Shown in pieces: positions 32,427 to 45,057 of a stretch of 64,000 nt of DNA. Made by a program: the position numbers and the translations under genes. This stretch comes from Poronia punctata (lineage: Eukaryota > Ascomycota > Sordariomycetes > Xylariales > Xylariaceae), in the NCBI GenBank assembly GCA_022579005.1, contig MU401455.1, positions 618,213 to 682,212 on the forward strand, written 5' to 3'. A model generated the notes under the pieces. It saw only the letters and a program-made list of their open reading frames with translations. It did no database searches and was not told the DNA's origin. Numbering within the stretch: the first letter of the stretch is position 1; each line of letters starts with the position of its first letter.

Positions 32427-33198
32427 ATAGGGCAGCCATGGTTTCGAAGTCTAGTCAGGATAACGACAGTTATACGGCACGGCACAGCACAGCACAGACA
32501 GACAGACACGTTGGTCATATTATTGTCTGGCTTGATCTGTTTCGAGGAAGCATCCTTGAGGCCAGATGGACGGGACAGTGAAATTTTATGACACTTGGAT
32601 AGGGGCCATATATGATATAATCAAACCAACTCGTCAAGCTCAGGTCAAAATCTTCTCTGCCTATCGTTTTCAGTCCCTATTCGAAGAGCGCTGGGTGAAT
32701 ATGAGACATGTCGGGCCACAGTTTCTCATGTATCCCTCCTTAAGGCTTAGATATCAGTTCGTTCACTTTCCTGCTTTCCCCGAGTTTGGTTAGTTTTGGA
32801 CGTAAAGGGATTCCGTGTTACCGGGTCTCCCGCTTGTTTGCATAAAGTTATCGTCGAATCCTAGGTATGTAAGTATCCGTAAATACTAGATCTGTGTGAC
32901 GTGAGATGCCTCCTGCCAAACAGGTATTGATCGTCACGCCTCATTAAATTCGCACAATGTCATCCTGTTGCCAAGGCACGTTGCTATTTCGCATGCTGTT
33001 TGCTTCCAGTGTTGTCTCATACTCGTACTCGTAATACGTGTAAGCGTGCTGTGCACTGCAGGACTTCTGACCGGATTCCCCCTCGGTCTACGTTGGGTTT
33101 ATTACATGTATTACCTCTCGACCATAGGCGCACCTGTTTGGTAAGGGGTCCACTACCTAGGTAGTCAGCTGCACCTTCCGTTCGTTCACGGAGCGGTG
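32427..33198. other. Intergenic region
   Basis: 772 bp with short CACAG and CAGA microsatellite-like runs near 32480-32510. No gene is supported. Confidence 0.5.
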
Positions 33199-33540
33199 AT
33201 GCCACAGACAGTGTATCGGCGGGCTTGGCCAAGATGGCTCGCGCCCGCCATAGCCATCCCTCTCGAAATCGCCTGGATCACGATAGGCTTCACACAAGGC
33301 TTTATCACGAAAGCCGCCTCCATCACTGGCCTCGTCGCTCTTCTAGTCCTGATATTCTTCACCCTCATCGATCCCGAGACTACCATCCCGAGCCGCAGAA
33401 CAATGCCCGACGGCACTACAGTCAATGTCCGGAGGCCACTGTTTGGATTGAGGAGGGACGAGACGCCGCTAGGTTTAACTGGTGGATATGAGGTCAGAAT
33501 TGACGGTTATCGGTATGAACCTGCCTATATTCGAATATGA
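33199..33540 (+). CDS. Small putative membrane protein, unrecognised
   Basis: ORF of 113 aa starting at ATG 33199. Two hydrophobic segments occur near residues 14-32 (LAPAIAIPLEIAWITIGF) and 38-57 (AASITGLVALLVLIFFTLI), followed by a polar C-terminal part with DPETTIPSRRTMPDG and GGYEVRIDGYRYEPAY. Third positions are C-rich through the hydrophobic part, as in real genes here, while flanks are not. No family is recognised. It might be one exon of a longer gene, although no upstream exon was found. I hold it as likely but unproven. Confidence 0.42.
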   Translation: MPQTVYRRAWPRWLAPAIAIPLEIAWITIGFTQGFITKAASITGLVALLVLIFFTLIDPETTIPSRRTMPDGTTVNVRRPLFGLRRDETPLGLTGGYEVRIDGYRYEPAYIRI

Positions 33541-33869
33541 CCGGGAAGGCACGGCGGACAGGCCAAACAATTCATCGAAAGGAAAACTCTCCTCGCTTAT
33601 CAAGGTACTGAACAAACAAGTCCATGGCTATGTCAGTTGTCAGAGTACTCCGCATTGCCGCAACGAAGATTACCTAGCCTTGGCCATGGAATTTCCAGAT
33701 ATATATCACCGTATAATACAACTTCACTGCGCTAGGAAAAGGGTTATATATAAAACAAACCAACTCGAAAGCGACAATTCTAAGATTCTTCCCCTTGGCC
33801 ACCTCTTGTCGATAAATGGAGGTCCGCATCTAGCCTAACCTACTCGTAGTATCCTCTAATTACATCACC

Positions 33870-34001
33870 CCAAAGTCTTGGCCACCATATTTCCCCTTTA
33901 GGAAATAGAGTTGGCTGCGCCTTGTACGGAATTCTAATGTTATATTCTGCCCCTCTGCTTATTCATCCCAAAGTCTTGGCCACGATATTGCCCCTTTAGG
34001 A
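33870..34001. repeat. Direct duplication, 34-bp core, 98 bp apart
   Basis: CCAAAGTCTTGGCCACNATA and the following TTNCCCCTTTAGGA occur at 33870-33903 and again at 33968-34001 with two substitutions. Weaker similarity extends about 18 bp upstream of each copy. Confidence 0.85.
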
Positions 34002-34342
34002 GAAAAAAGGGCCATGCAGAAGATATGCTGTTAAAGCTTCAGCAAGGCAGATTGAGGCTGAAGCAAATTGGTTTACTGGTTAGTATGTGAGAATTGCAGA
34101 ATCCGTCTTGCGCAAATGACGATCGCACTTTTCAACGTACCATGGACGAATGAGGTTGCCCTTTGGCAAGAAGCTTCCCGTGTCATCGACCCCTTTGAGA
34201 TTGTCAGGGCTCAGGACTCAGCCCTACGTGGGGATGGGCATGTCCGCATGAGTTGTCGGCGCCATGGAAGGGGGTACCGCGATCTAAACGACTAGGCTTG
34301 GCTTTGCTGTTTTTTTCCTTTCCCAACTCAAAGCCCAAACAA

Positions 34343-34352
34343 TATATAAAGG
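34343..34352 (+). promoter_or_regulatory. TATA element of the beta-lactamase-like gene
   Basis: TATATAAAGG lies 111 bp before the ATG at 34454, followed by an AC/CT-rich leader. Confidence 0.5.
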
Positions 34353-34453
34353 CGCCATGATTACCCTCTTTCAACAAATATGCACTGACTGAAACATACC
34401 CCCAACCCAATCTCACAACCTATACTCGGCAGACGAACCTATAGACTATCGGC

Positions 34454-36259
34454 ATGATGCGTCGCTCGTGGGCACTTCTGCCCCTTTTTTCTCTCGTCTA
34501 TTCGCCCGTTTCCGCTCGATATTTAGGGCCGCTTGACCCACCCCCTGTTGATCTCACCAGCAAGGCAAGTCTTGTGCGGTCTCAGTGGGAGAGCCTGACG
34601 TCGACACTCAAAGACCACTTCAACGGCCGACAATCGGACGATTCGTTATCCTTCCTTGACAAAATTACCTTTTCTCTCGGGCTCTTCTCTGTCCATGACC
34701 AGGATGGATGTTTGCAATACCATCATACCGGCCCCGATGTTCGAAACTCGACTTTAGGCGTGAACAGCGTCGATGGCAACAGTATATACCGCCTTGCCAG
34801 CATGTCCAAGATCTTTACCGTCTATGCAGGCTTGCTACTCTTGGACCCGAGTGATTGGCATAAGCCGTTGACCGAAATCTTCCCCGAGATATCTTCTCTG
34901 CCTACAGATGACCCGGTCCATCACGTCCAATGGGATACCATCACACCATTCTCGCTAGCGTCACAAATATCTGGTGTTCCTCGGGACGCAAGGCCGTTTG
35001 ATGTCGGCGAGATATCAACCAGCCTAGCTCAAGCGGAGCCGGAGCCCATCGACCCGACAACACTTGGGTTACCACCTCTTACTACCAACAGCACAGGGAT
35101 AAATGTGCCCTGCCAGACGCTAACCTGCTCGGCAGTGGAATACATCCAGGGCATCCAGGGCCCGATACTCCCCGTCTTCCAGTCACCCGGTTACGCCGAC
35201 ACAAATTTCATCCTACTAGGCCGAGTAATCTCGAAACTCACAGGGCTCCCTACAAATGAGGAATGGTTTCAGAAGGCGGTACTTGGTCCCCTGGACATGA
35301 AAAACACCTCGTCTGTCTCACCGACTAAAAAGCCTTATGCTGGCTATGTCGTCACCGGCGATCCGGAAGCCTTCGCCTTTCAAGGAGAGATCACATCTTC
35401 GTCCGGCGGCGTCTTCTCCACGACCAACGACGTCGCCAAGCTGGGGGTCAGCATCCTGAACTCGACGCTGATGCCAGCGGACCTCACCCGCAGATGGATG
35501 AAACCGACCACATTCACGGCTGGGCTCGAGTTTGCCCACGGCATGGGATGGGAAATCTACCGTTACACGGACAAAAAGACGGGCCACGTGACGGACCTGT
35601 ACACGAAACTGGGCGACTCGGGCAGCTACGCGAGCTACCTGGTCCTCGTGCCGGATTACGACTTTGGCTTCTCGGTGCTGTTGGGTAGCGGCATCGCTGC
35701 CGCGGCAGAACGTAGCGCCGCGGCCCAACTCCTCGCTGATATGGTTAGCGAAACGATTCTGCCGGCACTACGGGACCAGGCCGCCGCCGAGACGATGAGG
35801 AACTATGAGGGCACGTACATCGCCAAGGGCCATGCCCCTAGCACCAATGCGTCCACGTCCACGTCCACGTCCACACTTACGCTTGAATACAATCAAACAG
35901 CGGGCGCCGGTTTCGGGCTGACAATCACCTCGCTAGTCAACGACGGCCATGACTTGCTCGCTTACCTAAAGCGCCTACAGGGAAACGCAGATCAGCTCGT
36001 GCTCGCGCCCTCGACCTACGATCCTGTCAACAAGAGGCGTGGTTTCGTGATTACGCCTGTTGTGGAAGAGGGGGGATACACGGGTCTGTTTTCGAAGCAG
36101 ATGGCAACCAATGCCGACTGGCTCCTTAACAGTGTCTACACATATGGCGGCCAGGCTATGGGTACCATTTATTTCGACGTTGCGGATGATGGCACTGCTG
36201 TGGCGGCGTCACCGGCGCCCTTGAGGGGTAAAAGGTTCGTCAAGAGCACTTCAGCATAG
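34454..36259 (+). CDS. Secreted beta-lactamase-fold serine hydrolase (class C/LACTB-like)
   Basis: Intronless, 601 aa. Residues 1 to about 21 are a signal peptide. The nucleophile motif SxxK is S116-M-S-K119 in YRLASMSKIFTVYAGLLLL. The second-motif Tyr is Y247 in SPGYADTNFILLG; the usual YxN reads YAD followed by TN, so the Asn is shifted or replaced. GDSGSYASYLVLVPDYDFGF near 392-411 takes the place of the third motif. N-glycosylation sequons are frequent. A C-terminal beta-rich domain follows, preceded by an (STSTST) run encoded by GTCCAC repeats near 35851. Fungal homologues act as esterases, peptidases or lactone hydrolases and often sit in metabolite clusters; substrate is unknown here. 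Confidence 0.92.
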   Translation: MMRRSWALLPLFSLVYSPVSARYLGPLDPPPVDLTSKASLVRSQWESLTSTLKDHFNGRQSDDSLSFLDKITFSLGLFSVHDQDGCLQYHHTGPDVRNSTLGVNSVDGNSIYRLASMSKIFTVYAGLLLLDPSDWHKPLTEIFPEISSLPTDDPVHHVQWDTITPFSLASQISGVPRDARPFDVGEISTSLAQAEPEPIDPTTLGLPPLTTNSTGINVPCQTLTCSAVEYIQGIQGPILPVFQSPGYADTNFILLGRVISKLTGLPTNEEWFQKAVLGPLDMKNTSSVSPTKKPYAGYVVTGDPEAFAFQGEITSSSGGVFSTTNDVAKLGVSILNSTLMPADLTRRWMKPTTFTAGLEFAHGMGWEIYRYTDKKTGHVTDLYTKLGDSGSYASYLVLVPDYDFGFSVLLGSGIAAAAERSAAAQLLADMVSETILPALRDQAAAETMRNYEGTYIAKGHAPSTNASTSTSTSTLTLEYNQTAGAGFGLTITSLVNDGHDLLAYLKRLQGNADQLVLAPSTYDPVNKRRGFVITPVVEEGGYTGLFSKQMATNADWLLNSVYTYGGQAMGTIYFDVADDGTAVAASPAPLRGKRFVKSTSA

Positions 36260-36415
36260 GCATATTATTTTGTACTTTCTGCATGTATTATTTATTCCAT
36301 TTTCTTTCGCACTTTATTATCAAGCAGTCATAACTTATTCCTTCCAGTTTAAAAGCCCGTTTGTTTTCATCTTGTTTTTGTCATTTCCAAGATAGACTTA
36401 GCCGAATAACTCACT

Positions 36416-37090
36416 TTACTTTCTCAATCGATCCTCAAACTCGGCCTTGGAGATGGGCTTATTGACCGAGATACCCTCATCGATACCCCGCTCCTGGTGA
36501 GTTTCCTTGACAGGGACAGTCTTGTGGGTAACTGAAGGCATTACAGTTTCTGTGAGAAAAAAAAAGGCACGCATTAGCTTAAAACGTCATGTAACTCTTT
36601 TAGATAATGAAACATTTTTTTTACCTTTCTCAACCACGGGTTGTATAGTCTCATGCAAATGATGATGGACATGTTCCGACGTCATGGCCGGCTCCCGCGT
36701 GCTCTTCCTATTGACATCCCTCTCCTTGGTAGCGTCCTGGAACTGCTGCTGCTGACGCTCGTGGGCAAGCTTGGCCTCGTGGTCGCGATCGTGTTGGAAG
36801 TGTCGGTGCTGCACCTCGGCCTGCTCATATCTATGCTCCTCGGGCATGACCTGGCGCTCCTCCAACGGCTGCACCGTCGTCCGGTAATGGTCCTGATGAC
36901 GCTCCTTGTCGATGACGGTCTGCTCCCGCTGCTCATGCTGTCGCTGGACTGTCTCGTGCTCTACGGCCGGGGCGGTCCGTTGGTCGAGAGTGGGGGCCTC
37001 GGCACTGCCTGGCTCTCTTGGCTTGGACGAGGAGGAAGACGAGGAACCTTTGTGGAACATCTTGTTGATGGCGGTTGAGGCGGCGTCCAT
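36416..37090 (-). CDS. Hydrophilic charged stress-type protein
   Basis: Two exons on the minus strand, 37090-36625 and 36549-36416, giving 199 aa. Splicing joins IQPVVEKE to TVMPSVTHKTVPVKETHQ. The protein is very hydrophilic, rich in Glu, His, Gln and Arg, with a poly-Ser start (residues 16-22) and no signal peptide or membrane segment. Repeated H-E-H/TVQP and TIQPVVEKETV-type phrases resemble fungal LEA-like/allergen-annotated stress proteins; the C terminus (ISKAEFEDRLRK) is well defined. Likely intrinsically disordered and cytosolic, with possible protective role. It ends 157 bp from the convergent hydrolase gene. Confidence 0.82.
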
Positions 37091-40000
37091 GGTGATGATG
37101 ATTTTGGTTTGGTTTTAGTTCGTTAAGTAGGATGTTTTTAGTTAGGTTGGGGGGGTTTGTAGTGAGGAGGGTGATGAATGGAAGATGACAAGTTGAACAG
37201 AACAAGAGGAAGATATTGCCCTCTACCTATATCCCATCCATCTATTGTATCATCTCATCATGATTGCCTGTCTACCTACCTACCACCTACTCATTCGATT
37301 TCCCCCCCCCTCCCTATAGCTCCGAGGGGTACGTTTCTAGTCGTCATTGACTTTCTTTAAAGTTACACCTAGATGTCATAATGACTCGCTGCCCCTTTTT
37401 TTTGGTTCGTATGCTTTCCTTCATATCGCAGCTGTGTACAGCAAACAAACATTCCAGATTCCGGTTGTCATGTTGTACAGTGGGACGAGATACTGATGTC
37501 ATCTCTATGTAATGGTGATCGTTGTTGACTGAGTCGTTTAGGTCGGAGATATGTATATGATAAGAACTTGAAGTGTCCGGTTTTTATGTTATGTACGTAG
37601 GGTCCTGGGTTTATTCTGATCCGGTGTTGTGCTTGGTTTTGCTTGCCACTTTTACTCGTGCCGTATTGACGTTGAGACGCTACGTCAGTGTGGTCATTTC
37701 GAATTTCATCACTTCTGTTAGCTGGCATATATTTCACCATGAAGAGAGTCCATCCAGTCTACGTCATTATGGAAGTAGTCAGGGGTAACGGAAATATAAA
37801 ACATACAACGGGGTTCCCTCACTTGTCTTGTCAGAAGATGATTGCCGTTAAGTTTGGTTTTTCTAAATCATTAAGCATAAACAGCAATCGGGATACGAAT
37901 GTAGCACCACTTATAATTGTCCCCCTTGGTGAAATCAATTTCCTTCGCAGCTTGCTTTACCTGTGCGACGAATAGGTAGCAAGTTGTGTGATCCCAATCG
38001 AAACACCAGCATCCACTAGGTACTTCTTACCTACCACATACTTACCAACCAACCACCGAGCAAGGGACACATCGTACGGGCGTAGTTACTTCCCCATGTC
38101 ACACCTGATTGAAACAATCGAAATGTCCTTCTAGATAGATGACGCTATCAGATCCATATGATCAATCACTACGAGGGAATATAAGATGTGATGAGAGACG
38201 CGGGCGAGAATCATCATCGTCAAAAGGCTTTAGTTTTGTATTTTCCATCTGTCTCTCTTCCTTCTGTGTCTATCACCCTCCCTCACGCACATAGTTGGGT
38301 ATGTGCTTATTACGCAGCCCCGGCATCGAAACCATGCCCTTCCTTATAAGCCGCGTGACATCCGGCATCCGGCATCCGACCCCGCGCGTGGCTAGTTGCC
38401 CGTCCCTTTCGGCCTTACTTATTACGTCTCCGCTGCGTGCCCCCTTTTTTTTTTTTTGGTTGTGGAAGAGGCAAATTTCAAGTACAAATTAACTAGTAAA
38501 TGAAGATAGATAAGTGCTTTGAGACAATCCCTATCGATACACAGGCAAAGAGTTGTGATACGTTTCCTATGAATCAGAGTCAGTCACGATTTTAATTTGC
38601 TCGTGTGTTTAATGTTGAAAGTATTCTCTAGGTAACAAACTACAAGGTTTTCCTGTTAGAAATAATGGTAGGGGAGGGATGGATGAAAACAGGAAGATGT
38701 CTGACAAGTGAGCGAGCGCCGGAGCGGAACTCGTCATGATATATGGAAAGTGAGCCAAATTCATAAAGAGTAGAAGAGAAAAGACCGAGAAGTGAGGGCA
38801 AATGCGAGAAGCGCAATGAGGAGCTTCAAACTGCACTACTGCGCCAAACCACCAGCCATACTAGGTCTATACAGTCTGTCCCCTGCTATTTTCTTTATAT
38901 ATGCATGCATGGCACGCGACATCTTCGTCGTAGGATACATGTATAATTTCCCGTGTAGAACAATATCATAGCACGACGAGTCGCGCTCTAGGACATTGCT
39001 AGGTACCTATCAACGCAAACGCCTTAAATTTCCGATTGTATCACTGACTTACGGAGCTCGGAAATACCTTCCCGCAGGTAATTGTCGTTGTGTCGCTTCG
39101 GACGAGAACGGAAGACTTTCTACCCTCCTGGTGCCAACAAACCGATGTTATTAAAACTCTATGTTGCTCCCTCGTATGCCGTAGGAATATAATATAATGA
39201 CCTGACCTAGGTCCCGGCGTTTGATGCACATATACGAGTATCAACAAGGTCAGAGGAAGGGTCCGTTCCTTGACACTATTTTCATACCCTCTGTGTAGCT
39301 GAGATGAACACGAACGGTCCCCTGCTGCAACATATTGTGAAAACCAACTAGGTGATAAAGTACGAGGAATCACCGCTGCGACAGGACAGGAATTGTTGTT
39401 TAGGGCCGAAACATACCCCCACGTGGGTAATGTCGTGTTACCTTGCTGCAAGGGCTGCTATCCCCTTTGCTACCTCTCCTTTTCTTCCCCTGGTCTGGTC
39501 TTAAACGTACTTCAAATAGCGAGGGCTTATTATTCGCACAATACGAGTATAATCATGGTGCAGACCCCGCCAGCAAAGTAGCAAGCAGTGTCAGAAAAGC
39601 AAAAGATTGCTGATAAACAGTTGGCCACTGCAGGTTTAAGCGAGAAATTTCTTCCAACGGCATATAATACCTAATTTTGTGACGGATGAGATTTCGTTGG
39701 CTGCTTTATCAGTCAGAGGTGTATTATTACTGAAGAACCCTCCCACCTCCCTTCCTTCCACTCACCAGATCGAAAAGCCACAAACGAGTGGGAAAAGTGG
39801 TCCAGGCACAGCGACAAGGATATGAATGCGTGTAATGACGCTAGTGTTTGAGACCTCAAACAACCGACGGGTCTGATTTGTTCGGCTTGGGGGTTTATAC
39901 CCCTGCTTAGCCCCTGGAATATGCAGCTAGAATCGGTTAATCGTTCTTGAAATCTTGAGACCGTTTTAGCCAAGACCTTTTACCCCACGAGTGTCTATTT

Positions 40001-42415
40001 GTCCGCTGCGGGTTTGCGACGATGATTTGCTTGCTGATAGATAATATTATATCACGTCCTTTTACAATACTTCAGTCTCATATTTGTCAAACAAAGCAAT
40101 GGGAGGTGGATTGTCCTTATAAGCACCAAGATTATCCAAGGAATTGCCGCTAACAGCATGTTGTTGGTTTTGATCAAGTGGTGGAATGCTCGCACATGCC
40201 AGGCTCAGTCCTAAACAAGCCCTATCTATCTCTCGGGTTAAAACTCCAGAATTAACAAGAGGTAATTCATATATCACTACTAACTAGTACCTTTCCGATG
40301 ATATATGTACATAGGTACCTAGTAATTCTGGGATAAAATCTTTACGAGTAGAAGCACAGCAAATGGGATCACAAGTACCTATAGCAACCCGTGGTGGGAA
40401 CACCCGTTCTGGTTGCCAGGGGTCCATGTTACGGGCGGTCCAGTCGGTCCTTACTCAATTAAACTGATGACGATATCCTCTTTGTCGGCGCCAATACATC
40501 AACATATTTGGCCCTTTCCTTCATCGCGGTTGCGCCTCGCTTTTGATTTCTCACCTCCCCCAGGTTTACTCTAGGTAACTCTGCCTTAGTTACGGTGCGG
40601 TGGCTGCTTCTGGTTAATCCTACCCTGTCTTATCCTTCTGCCCTTTCCGTTCGGCCCTGCCCTCTTGCAATTATTACCGATATTACCCTCTCTCTGGCGA
40701 GACCAGAGCATCGTTCCACGTTCTTGTGTCCGTGTCATCCCTTGTGTCCCCTGGTTTGGGAACTTTTCTGCCACGTTTGCAAACCGCCGAATTCTCAGCC
40801 CATCTTTTCTCTTCTTGTAAACCACGAGCGGTGTTCGTTTGCTCTGTTTCCGTGCTTACACGCACTATTGCGACCCGTCACTCCTTTTCTACAACATTCA
40901 TTAGTTGCTCTTAGTTCTCTTTGGACGATTGTTATTGCTCCTCGAGAGATCCGATTTTGTAAAAAAGTGGCCTGTTGTGTTTTCCTGGGAAAGAGCCCTC
41001 CCCGCCCCCTAGCACGCTCATGCCGGACGATTGTCGCAAACTACGCCAACATTGCAGTTGCTACCTTGCGTTCTAAAACCATCTCTCTTTTACTTCCTAC
41101 TCGGTTATTACGCGAATATCAATCTTCGGATATTCCCATTCTGCGAGAGGGGATTTCCTGGATCAATTCAACTTTCCAGGTTCTGTTCTGCCTACCCGCA
41201 CACTTGAAACCCGAACGGTGTCCACGGGCAACCGTCGCATCCTCCCTTCAAGGTCCACTTGGATATCAGTCCACGCGAACATTCATTTTCCCGCCGCACC
41301 CAGTACGGACCTTTACCGATTGATCTCTCCAATTTCTCATATCTCGAGGTAGCATTGGCGCACAACGTTCGCTTCGTTCTCTCATCCCGTGGACGGTGTC
41401 ATTCTGTTTATACCAGTTTAAAGTCGACTTGTACCTATTAACTCGGCGTCTCTTTCCTTTGCACGATACGACTGGAATTCACCAGGACAGCGGAGTGTGT
41501 GTTGGAGGTGCCAGAACTAGGAAAGTAGATAGGTAGGACATCGATTCTCTCTTTACATCTCACTCAGGTCGTCCCTCCGACAGGCCCTTGTGGTTCGGTT
41601 TGCGCGGTCTAAACAATCCACAGACAGACAGAAGAGACAGCGAGCCTGAAACATCAGAGAAAATTATGGCTTCCTGGGCGCAATAAGCACGGTGTCCTTT
41701 GACTGTCGGGTTTTTAAGTACCGTCTTGTACACATCTGCACTCTCCACTTGCGCCCTATTCCATTTGCATCTCACAGGGGTACCTCCCAAGTACCTTACA
41801 ACTCGATGTACGGTGTTCATTGTCCCGTCGCTGGCGGATACACCTAGCATACCTATACTAAATTTACCCCTCCGTTATCGAGTCTCTTCGGGCTCTCTCA
41901 TTCTATTGCAGCAAACATGGCCACACCTGGGCTATTTTGTACCGCTCTATTATTGATTGTACTTACTAATCAGTCACCATAGTCTGCCGCTCTACTTCGA
42001 ACGAAGCCTTGGTTGCCTCTTGGATATTCCGTCGCAGGTTCAATGCTACTTCAACACGGCTACTATACCCGGTAACGCGTCATGATCCGGCGGGATTGGA
42101 GTTCATGATAAGCATAGACCCGAGTCACAACCACACGGAATACTTCCACCCAACGAGCATTGCATTATAAATCAGAGGCCTGTGTTGTGCGAAGATTGAT
42201 TATTACCGTGTGTAGCAAGCTTTTCTACACCATTGCATTACAATAGTGGCAGGTATCCGACACCTAGTGTGTTGACAATTTATGAACCAGGTGCAAACCT
42301 GCGCATAAACCCGGTATAATCCGAAGCGCCCGGTCGGAGCTAGGATACACATTGTAACCTAGGGTATGAAGGAGATTCGACGCGCGGCACCAGAACATCA
42401 AAAGCCGAGCTTTCA
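37091..42415. other. 5.3-kb gene-poor region
   Basis: No gene could be supported. Contents: ACCTACC clusters at 37270-37290 and 38010-38050, a T-run at 38447-38457, an unusual pyrimidine-rich kilobase at about 40490-41470, and the upstream region of the EGF-domain gene. ORFs of up to 242 aa (40595-41323) have no protein features and reflect the skewed composition. Confidence 0.5.
40490..41470 (+). other. Pyrimidine-rich strand-asymmetric kilobase
   Basis: On the plus strand this stretch is visibly rich in C and T (runs such as CTTATCCTTCTGCCCTTTCC) and open in one frame for 242 codons. The composition resembles long CT-rich promoters or 5' leaders of fungal genes. It ends about 950 bp before the ATG of the EGF-domain gene, so it may belong to its leader, or be a separate transcript. 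Confidence 0.35.
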
Positions 42416-45057
42416 ATGAGTCAGCTTGAAAATGCGAGAAACATGGATGAACCATCATGGATGGGAGATTCTAGTAAGAAGGTTAGGGAACGAGTTGGAA
42501 CCAGTACGCCTAGGGAGGTACCTCTGTATAACTCGGACCGATCTCCGGTAACTAGACGGCCGCAGGCAACTGGCGGAGTACAAACAAGAGACGGAGACAT
42601 TGGCGTTGCGATTTCAAGACCAATTCCAGTCCCCCAATGGCCACTCGTAGGGCCGATAGCACTTCCTTCTGCAGCCGACACCGAACCTTATAGACCTCCG
42701 CCGGGACGATCTCAGCCGCCACAGCGGCCACCTCGGCCTAGCAGAGTTCCTTCCATCCTAGACAGCTCCCGCGTCCAAGACCCCACACCTTCCTTTCGAC
42801 ATCATCCACAGGCCGTAAGAGCTTCAGAGGTCTCAACTCTCGATACGCCTGCCACCCACTCTAGACCTTCGACATTCTCATCCGTCGGATCGATTCCGGA
42901 CTTTCCCTTACCAGTTGCCGCGCCCCTGGCTTCATCTAGACGAAGTTTGAACCTTGGCCCGCCACCCTCTTCGCGGCGGGGTGCTTCATCCTTTTACTCA
43001 GCGTCTTCTTTTGTTTCCCCCATACCCGAGGAAAACACAAGGCTCAGGTCCCACACGTCATATGCTTCTAGTGCTGCCATCCCTGAAACTTTTGGGAGCA
43101 TGTCACCAAGTAGCCAAAACGATCCTTATTATATGGATGATATTATAGCAGAGGAATCATTCGTGAGCGACGATGCTGATGATAGCCAGTTGGTCAGAAG
43201 TGCCAGTATTGGGAAGCGGGGAAAACCTTCACTTATTACCACTAAGGGCACGGATAAGTCGAATGCCACGCCGTCACGACCGACACTAGCACATGTCCAG
43301 GGAGATCCGTTTTCCGACGGAACTGGTTATATCGAAGCTTCATCTAGTTCTTCCGTCCAGGCTACCGTGAAGAATGCCGATGCATCTGGATTGACTGCCG
43401 ATACCATGTTATATGCATTCCAAACCGCGAGCGCGACCGATCCATCGTCTGTGTCACGTACTGGTGCGAGAACCAGATCTTTCAGGTTATCTGGACTCCG
43501 GCGGCCTCTGCGCCTCGACATGGACGCGGTGGCGAGGGCCGAAGCACGAGGTAGTCTTACCAGCCTACCAGATTTGATCCGACGAGCGACTAGGCTTGTA
43601 ACGTTGATGGATAAAGGCCAGAGGCCAGCTAGTCGGTTAGATGATCTTGACATTCCGGGCGAACTATACAACAAGGACTCGGAGAACAGCTGTAAGAATC
43701 CGGTAAGAAAGAAAGTATAGATAAGGAGACATAGCTAACAATCTTTACAGCCGAGCTAGAGAAGCACCAGTCCGGCTTGTCAGATATGCTTGCCGCATTT
43801 CCCCCTCCTGGGAGCCGGCGCACTATGCGACAAAGCATGCTTTCATGGCCATTGCCCCGACAACCTTCCCGCGGACCAACAGTAGTATCCGAGCAGGCTA
43901 TACAGACTGGTCGTTCAGGTCCATACAAGTCGAAGGCACGACGGAGGTGTTGTGGGCTTCCGTTATGGGGGTTCATGTTGTTGCTCTTCCTCATCATAGC
44001 CATCATCGTTGTAGCAATCGTGGTGCCGATTAAGATCCTTGTCCTAAACAAGAACCGATCGCCCGGCCTCGACTGCTCGAGCCAGTTGCCATGTGCCAAT
44101 GGCGGGACTAGTGTCCTTAGTCAAGGTGTCTGCTCTTGTATATGTTCCAATGGGTTTACTGGGAAAGACTGTACTACTAGGACGACACAGGGTTGTACTT
44201 CCACAACACTGGAGACAGCGAGCGCCACGAGGATCGACAATGTTACAATCGGGCAGGCGATTCCGGGACTGATACTGGAGGCCCAGTCAAACTTTTCGGT
44301 ACCCCTCAGCGCAACGTCCATCATTTCGAGGTTTAGTAGGGCAGAACTGTCGTGCAATGCCCAAAATGCATTGGTTACATTTGATGGGTTATCACTCAGC
44401 AGACATGGCGTTGGACCTGATCGCGATGGTTCTGCTCTTGTGGCGATAAGACCGGCGTGGGACCAACTCGGGGATGGCATTACCCTTACTCTCGTGCCAG
44501 GAATCGACGCTACCGTGATGTTCAGCCAGTCATTCTGGGCTAGCCATATATCCATGACTACAGTGAAGACCGCCACAACGAGCAGGGCCTGGCAAAATGT
44601 GTATCCAACCGACGAACCCTCATCGTCATCCCCCGTATCGACCGCAGTAACTACACCGACCACCTCAACCAACGACGAGCCCTCTTCGTCATCCTCCGTT
44701 CCATCAACAACCATGCCGACCACCCCAACCACCCCAACTACCGCCAGTGAGCCAACAAGCACACAGGCAGGCCCAAGTAACACGTCTAAGATGCAGCAAC
44801 CGACAAAGGCATTTAGAACAATAGATGAAGTAGTCGACTTTGCACGGATAACGGTTCTTTACATTCTACAGGAAAAGTCGGTAGAGCAAGCGTCGTCAGC
44901 TCAGAGTGCACTCCAACACTTTTTCAACGTTGCAGGCTCGTACCTGGAGCCTGGCGAAGGACGGAATATCACAATCGGCAACGGAAACTCGGTTGACTTA
45001 GTCAACTTCTTCGTGGATGTGGGCGCCGGCAGAGTTGGGGGTTCAAGAAACACCTAA
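42416..45057 (+). CDS. Single-pass membrane protein with EGF-like extracellular domain
   Basis: Two exons, 42416-43691 and 43751-45057, giving 860 aa; the GTAAGA donor at 43692 (not the second one at 43703) keeps frame and joins DSENS to SELEKHQSGL. The first 490 residues are Ser/Pro-rich and disordered (a cytoplasmic tail without signal peptide). A basic stretch (SKARRRCCG) precedes one transmembrane helix near 497-523 (LLLFLIIAIIVVAIVV). Directly after it is an EGF-like module (533-565: CSSQLPCANGGTS, CSCICSNGFTGKDC), then a Thr/Ser-rich, probably O-glycosylated ectodomain with TTPTT runs. Type II orientation is inferred. Fungal proteins of this layout are conserved but uncharacterised; a wall-sensing or adhesion role is speculative. 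Confidence 0.88.

Larger units (their letters stand above)
33541..34453. other. Intergenic region with a local duplication
   Basis: 913 bp upstream of the beta-lactamase-like gene. It contains a direct duplication (33852-33903 and 33951-34001) and a TATA element. ORFs here (33482-33838, 34068-34295) lack features. Confidence 0.5.

Noticed and set aside
40595..41323. 242-codon plus-strand ORF
   Set aside because: Its translation has no domain, no sensible hydrophobic pattern and no start context; the open frame is explained by the C/T-rich composition.
43703..43704. Second GTAAGA donor in the EGF-domain gene
   Set aside because: Using it with the acceptor at 43750 throws exon 2 out of frame; the donor at 43692 preserves it.
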